The position numbers and the translations under genes are program-made. From contig QQUD01000708.1 in NCBI GenBank assembly GCA_008501785.1, positions 1-9,711 on the forward strand: a stretch of 9,711 bases of DNA, written 5' to 3'. Source of the stretch: Chloroflexota bacterium (lineage in GTDB: Bacteria; Chloroflexota; Anaerolineae; Promineifilales; Promineifilaceae). The notes beneath the pieces are model-generated. The model searched no databases and was not told the origin of the DNA. It saw only the letters and a program-made list of their open reading frames with translations. Below are positions 6,358 to 9,711 of this stretch, one piece after another (the first letter of the stretch is position 1; every line of letters begins with the position of its first letter).

Positions 6358-7499
6358 GTTGCTCGAATTTCCTCAATAGCGGCGCGGCCCACAATTTCGA
6401 GGGCCGTATCTCCTGATGGCGGCTGCATAGAACCGGCACGAACATCACGAAAATAGCGTTCCAGTGGCAAGGCGCGGGTAATGCTGGTTCCGCCAGCAAT
6501 ACGCAGTGCTTTGTCGGTCACATCATTGGCAGTTTCCGTCACCATCGTTTTCGCAGCGGCAATTCGGGCAGCCATGCCAGCCCGGTCTTCATCTTTGCCG
6601 GTCCATGAGCCAGCCACTTCAAACAATAATGAACGCGCTGCTTTTAAGGCAACATCTAATTCACCAATCTGACGCTGAATTTTGGGTAAGGTAGCGATTG
6701 GTTTGCCCAATGCCGTCGGCACACGTTCCAACGCAAATTGAATGACGCGATTACGGGCTGCCATCGCTGCACCAAGATAAACTGATGACATAATCATGGG
6801 AAACCAGACGTTAGCTGGTGGGCGTCCACCGCCACGCACAACCACATTTTCAATGGGCACAACCACATTTTTAATATGAAGATCGTGGCTGTCACTGGCC
6901 CGCAAACTGAGTGATTCTTGCCAGGTATTTTCCCATTCCAAACCAGATGCAGTTTGCTCAACCAGCAGCACAGCCCCTTCGTCTTCAAGATTGACGCGCA
7001 CGAGCATGTGTGTCAAATGGCTGCCACCCGTAACCCATGTTTTTTTGCCATTGATGCACCAGCCGTTGGGAGTGGAAACGGCCGTTGTTGCCGGCAGCCC
7101 CCCTCGTGACGGACTCCCCATTGCCGGTTCCGAAGCCACCGAGTTAAACAACCCGCCTTTTGCCGCCGTTTCACAAAATTTAGTGTACCATTCCTCACGC
7201 CAGGTGCGTGTTTCGCGCTGGTTGCCAAAAATGTGTACCTGCATCCCAGCCACCAACGCCGTCGATGCACTGCCTTGCGCTAATGCCACCTGTGCCGCCA
7301 CACAATCACGCAGCGACAAACCATAGCCACCAAACTCTTTGGGCACGCTAATCCCTAAATAGCCAGACTCTCGCAGCATTTTGACATCTTCAGCGGGCAG
7401 TGCGCCTGCTTTATCGGCTGCGTCTGCCCGGGTGGCAAATGAGGTTGCTAGATCGGTGGCGAGGGAAACGGCCGTTTCTGCTTCACGATTTATACTCAT
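6330..7499 (-). CDS. Acyl-CoA dehydrogenase-family flavoprotein
   Basis: The 389-residue length is normal for the acyl-CoA dehydrogenase superfamily. N-terminal helical domain: about 1-115 (LRESGYLGISVPKEFGGYG). Middle beta domain: about 116-225, with the flavin/substrate motif SEPAMGSPSRGG (123-134) and INGKKTWVTGG (149-159). C-terminal helical domain: about 235-379, with RYFRDVRAGSMQPP (348-361). At the place of the usual EGT catalytic glutamate motif it reads SGDT (362-365), so dehydrogenation by the standard base is doubtful. This resembles the DszC/SfnB-like branch, some of whose members are flavin-dependent monooxygenases or have unclear activity; substrate unknown. The ATG has GGAG 11 bases upstream (complement of 7511-7514). 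The final eight residues and the stop lie inside an interspersed repeat. No electron-transfer flavoprotein or CoA-ligase gene adjoins it. Confidence 0.92.
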   Translation of the reverse strand: MSINREAETAVSLATDLATSFATRADAADKAGALPAEDVKMLRESGYLGISVPKEFGGYGLSLRDCVAAQVALAQGSASTALVAGMQVHIFGNQRETRTWREEWYTKFCETAAKGGLFNSVASEPAMGSPSRGGLPATTAVSTPNGWCINGKKTWVTGGSHLTHMLVRVNLEDEGAVLLVEQTASGLEWENTWQESLSLRASDSHDLHIKNVVVPIENVVVRGGGRPPANVWFPMIMSSVYLGAAMAARNRVIQFALERVPTALGKPIATLPKIQRQIGELDVALKAARSLLFEVAGSWTGKDEDRAGMAARIAAAKTMVTETANDVTDKALRIAGGTSITRALPLERYFRDVRAGSMQPPSGDTALEIVGRAAIEEIRATSFRTESSK

Positions 7500-7672
7500 G
7501 TTTCAAATCACTCCAACATGTTCAGTTTAGTTATCAAAGGTACAATTTTTCCTATGCATTGTAGCCCCGTCACCCAGGCACGCCAAACAACAACCTGTCC
7601 AAACTCATCCACATTTCATGCAAAACGCATGAGACATGCATCTAACGATCAGTTATCCTTTTAGCGTTAATG

Positions 7673-7694
7673 TGGCACATAAAAACATATGCCA
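7673..7694. promoter_or_regulatory. Near-palindrome, possible operator
   Basis: TGGCACAT, 6 bases (AAAAAC), then ATATGCCA; 7 of 8 positions are complementary. The spacing and AT-rich centre resemble a dimeric repressor or activator site, but no regulator is known for this locus. Confidence 0.3.
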
Positions 7695-7722
7695 TGCGAA
7701 CACAAAGGGGTTTTACGTTTCG

Positions 7723-7757
7723 GGCTATGTCAATATCTGGCATAGCCTCTCCTTTTT
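7723..7757 (+). terminator. Terminator-like hairpin in the leader of the substrate-binding protein gene
   Basis: GGCTATG (7723-7729) pairs with CATAGCC (7741-7747) around an 11-base loop; CTCC and a run of five T (7753-7757) follow. The stem is only 7 bp, so strength is doubtful. With no plus-strand gene just upstream, it would act as an attenuator or end a small transcript. Confidence 0.35.
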
Positions 7758-7797
7758 GTTAGGAAACGTTACGAAAAACGCCAATATCTCAATAGCA

Positions 7798-7829
7798 CAC
7801 GGATAACAAAACCACACTCGTTATCCGTG
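7798..7829 (+). promoter_or_regulatory. Perfect 10-bp inverted repeat just upstream of the substrate-binding protein gene
   Basis: CACGGATAAC (7798-7807) and GTTATCCGTG (7820-7829) with a 12-base centre, followed by AATTTTTAAT and then the ribosome binding site. It could be a repressor operator or an RNA hairpin acting on transcription or translation of the gene 26 bases downstream. Confidence 0.5.
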
Positions 7830-7842
7830 AATTTTTAATATG

Positions 7843-7847
7843 AGGAG
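7843..7847 (+). promoter_or_regulatory. Ribosome binding site of the substrate-binding protein gene
   Basis: AGGAG, 7 bases before the ATG at 7855, fixes the start. The signal peptide begins directly at that ATG. Confidence 0.88.
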
Positions 7848-7854
7848 AGATTCA

Positions 7855-9711
7855 ATGCTTACAAACAAGCGCACCCACCTATTAGTTGGCCTGCTGTTAC
7901 TGGCCCTATCTGTTTTGGCTGCCTGTCAACCGGCAACCGAAACTGTTGAAGTTGAAGTGACCCGTGTCGTTACCGAGACCGTTGAGGTTGAAGGTGAAAC
8001 CGTTGAGGTTACTCGTATTGTCACCGAAACAGTTGTCGAAGAAGTCGTAGTAGAACCTGAAGCCGAGGCTGTTTCCAAAGACTTGGTCATTTGTGAAGCA
8101 CAAGAGCCAGACAGCCTGTACATGTACGGGACATCCATGGCCTCTGCACAAGGCGTGCAGCACGCACTCTTTACCAGCGATTACACCAATTTATCATTTG
8201 GGTATCAAGCCGAAGGTTTGGTGAAATTACCTAGCTTGGCAGATGGTGATGCCGTTGTCAATGTGGTAGAAGTTGCTGCTGGCACATTGGTTCGTGATGC
8301 AGCTGACACCGTTGTCACATTAGAAGACGGCGTTGTTGTTGTGAATGCCGAGGGCGAAGAAGTTACATTTGATGGCACACTTGTTCAGATGGAACAAATG
8401 GTTGTTGATTTCGAAATGCAACCACGCATTTGGTCCGATGGTGAACCTGTAAAAGCGTCCGACTCTGTTTACAGCTTTGGCATCAATGCTGACCCCGACA
8501 CACCGTGGACTCGCTACTCAGTTGAACGGACCGCAAGTTATGAAGCCACTGGCGATCTATCCACTCGCTGGACCAGCCTTCCTGGTTTTGTTGATGCGAC
8601 TTATTTCGTCAACTTCTGGCGACCCGCCCCTGAACATGCATGGAGTGCTTTGAGCGCAGCAGAGCTGTTGGAAGCCGAAATTTCCAGCCGTATGCCAGTT
8701 GGTGATGGTGCATTCAAAGTTGCTGAATGGAACGCTGGTGACAGCATTGTGCTCGAACCCAATGAGTTCTACTACCGCAGCGACGAAGGCATGCCTTTCC
8801 TGAGCAGCGTCACCTTCAAGTTCATCCCAGATACCAACCAGCTTTTGGCACAATTGCTGTCTGGTGCCTGTGACATCGGTACGCAAAATGGGATGGATGT
8901 CGGCCAATCACCTTTCTTGATTGAAGCAGAAACCAATGGCTTGCTGACTCCTTACTTCCAAACTGGTACCGTTTATGAACACATCGACTTTAGCGTTGAT
9001 TCAATCGATGACTACGGTGATGATGTCGGCCGTCCTGACTTCTTCGAAGATGTACGTGTTCGTCAGGCAATGACAATGTGTACAGATCGGCAGAGCATGG
9101 TTGACAATATTTTATACGGCCGTTCCGAAGTCATCCACACCTACGTTCCCCAAGTTCACCCCCTCTACCCAGAAGGGCTGACCGAATGGCCTTTCGATAT
9201 TGATGGTGCCAACGCGCTGCTCGATGAAGCTGGCTACGTTGATAGCGATGGTGATGGTGTTCGTGAATATCCTGGTGGCGCGAATGGCGAATTTGCAGGC
9301 GAACCGTTTGCAGTGACACTCGGAACCACCACCGGTAACGAAATGCGCCAGCAATTGACCCAAATCTTCAAAGAAAACATGCTCGAATGTGGCATCAACA
9401 TAGAACTGTACTACCTGCCCCCAAGCGAATGGTTTGCTGATGGTCCTGATGGCCCGCTGTTTGGTCGTCGTTTCGACCTGGGCGAATTTGCCTGGTTAAC
9501 CGGTGTAGAACCGTCCTGTAACCTTTATGGCTCCTGGAACATTCCTGGACCTGGTGAAGATGCAGAACTGTACCCATCTGGATGGGGCGGCCAAAACGAA
9601 ACTGGCTGGCGCAATGCCGAATTTGACGCCGCTTGTCAACAAGATTTAGGCTCACTCCCCAGCACCGCTGAATACGAAGATGGACACAAAGAAGCACAGC
9701 GCATCTTCTCA
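7855..9711 (+). CDS. ABC transporter substrate-binding lipoprotein, family 5 (peptide/nickel type), 3' end outside the window
   Basis: 619 codons are visible with no stop. Residues 1-23 are a lipoprotein signal peptide (MLTNKRTHLLVGLLLLALSV) with lipobox LAAC and lipid Cys 24, so the product is anchored outside the membrane. Residues about 28-72 are a Val/Glu/Thr repeat stalk. The mature domain follows (from about 76, DLVICEAQEPDSL). The family signature WSDGEPVKASDSVYSF starts at W193; VGDGAFKVAEWNAGDSIVLEPN, FEDVRVRQAMTMCTDRQSMVDNI and the domain-closing ANALLDEAGY are typical of OppA/DppA-like proteins. DSDGDGVREY resembles a calcium-binding-type Asp loop often seen in this family. Substrate cannot be told; family 5 covers oligopeptides, nickel and sugars. 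Permease and ATPase genes would be expected to the right. An insertion rich in Val and Asp/Glu (about 128-180) separates the first segment from the signature. Confidence 0.93.
   Translation, partial: MLTNKRTHLLVGLLLLALSVLAACQPATETVEVEVTRVVTETVEVEGETVEVTRIVTETVVEEVVVEPEAEAVSKDLVICEAQEPDSLYMYGTSMASAQGVQHALFTSDYTNLSFGYQAEGLVKLPSLADGDAVVNVVEVAAGTLVRDAADTVVTLEDGVVVVNAEGEEVTFDGTLVQMEQMVVDFEMQPRIWSDGEPVKASDSVYSFGINADPDTPWTRYSVERTASYEATGDLSTRWTSLPGFVDATYFVNFWRPAPEHAWSALSAAELLEAEISSRMPVGDGAFKVAEWNAGDSIVLEPNEFYYRSDEGMPFLSSVTFKFIPDTNQLLAQLLSGACDIGTQNGMDVGQSPFLIEAETNGLLTPYFQTGTVYEHIDFSVDSIDDYGDDVGRPDFFEDVRVRQAMTMCTDRQSMVDNILYGRSEVIHTYVPQVHPLYPEGLTEWPFDIDGANALLDEAGYVDSDGDGVREYPGGANGEFAGEPFAVTLGTTTGNEMRQQLTQIFKENMLECGINIELYYLPPSEWFADGPDGPLFGRRFDLGEFAWLTGVEPSCNLYGSWNIPGPGEDAELYPSGWGGQNETGWRNAEFDAACQQDLGSLPSTAEYEDGHKEAQRIFS
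7936..8055 (+). repeat. Low-complexity repeat encoding the lipoprotein stalk
   Basis: Codons 28-67 encode overlapping copies of TETVEVE and VEVTR(V/I)VTETV, two main units plus a decayed VVEEVVVEPEAE tail. The DNA is an approximate repeat built from GTTGAGGTT-like units. It probably forms an extended acidic spacer between the lipid anchor and the binding domain. Confidence 0.8.

Larger units (their letters stand above)
7500..7854. other. Divergent intergenic region, 355 bases, no gene seen
   Basis: It separates the minus-strand acyl-CoA dehydrogenase gene from the plus-strand substrate-binding protein gene and must hold both promoters. I could not find a convincing -35/-10 pair for either. 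It contains three small inverted repeats, described separately, and a short GCATG-AGA-CATGC symmetry at 7627-7639. No credible ORF or tRNA is visible. Its length and hairpins suggest a structured 5' leader for the downstream gene. Confidence 0.6.

Noticed and set aside
6076..6456. 126-codon plus-strand open frame in the repeat region
   Set aside because: It is translated interspersed repeat followed by the antisense of the acyl-CoA dehydrogenase gene.
9254..9280. Dockerin-like or EF-hand calcium-binding module (DSDGDGVREY) in the binding protein
   Set aside because: A single Asp loop of this kind is common inside family-5 binding proteins; no second repeat marks a dockerin.

Overview
The window most likely comes from a member of the Chloroflexota (Anaerolineae-like). 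This is inferred from three things: the style of the lipoproteins (a Val/Glu/Thr stalk rich in VEVTR after the lipid Cys), the domain content of the Pst permease, and a strongly over-represented ACGGCCGT palindrome. No rRNA or marker gene is present, so the assignment rests on pattern recognition only.

Positions 1-4311 (+) are the distal part of a high-affinity phosphate uptake operon: the C-terminal two thirds of pstC, an oversized pstA, pstB and phoU. The genes overlap or sit 1-9 bases apart. The main oddity is pstA, which encodes 739 residues, far more than the roughly 280-300 usual for PstA. Between its first membrane helix and its permease core lies material resembling the phosphate-binding protein PstS, in swapped order: the C-terminal half of a PstS-like domain first (about residues 86-184), then the N-terminal half (about 220-366). 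This looks like a circularly permuted, or a shuffled, substrate-binding domain built into the permease.

Positions 4312-4456 hold a long 26-base inverted repeat, a second 10-bp palindrome and a plausible promoter. They precede arsC (4457-4876), a thioredoxin-linked arsenate reductase with a full set of catalytic cysteines. Arsenate enters cells through phosphate transporters, so the placement makes sense. A six-segment beta-propeller lipoprotein gene (4877-6022) follows with no gap; it uses a TTG start, and its first codons are made of a 10-bp tandem repeat.

Positions 6023-6357 lie between convergent genes and contain degenerate interspersed repeats ending in GTCATTTCGA/TCGAAATGAC. One copy runs into, and supplies the last codons and stop of, an acyl-CoA dehydrogenase-family gene on the minus strand (6330-7499).

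Positions 7500-7854 are a 355-base divergent intergenic region with several small inverted repeats. It precedes a large family-5 (peptide/nickel/oligosaccharide type) substrate-binding lipoprotein gene that runs off the right edge (7855-9711). Eleven copies of ACGGCCGT are scattered across the window, where about 0.15 would be expected by chance in equal-base random sequence.
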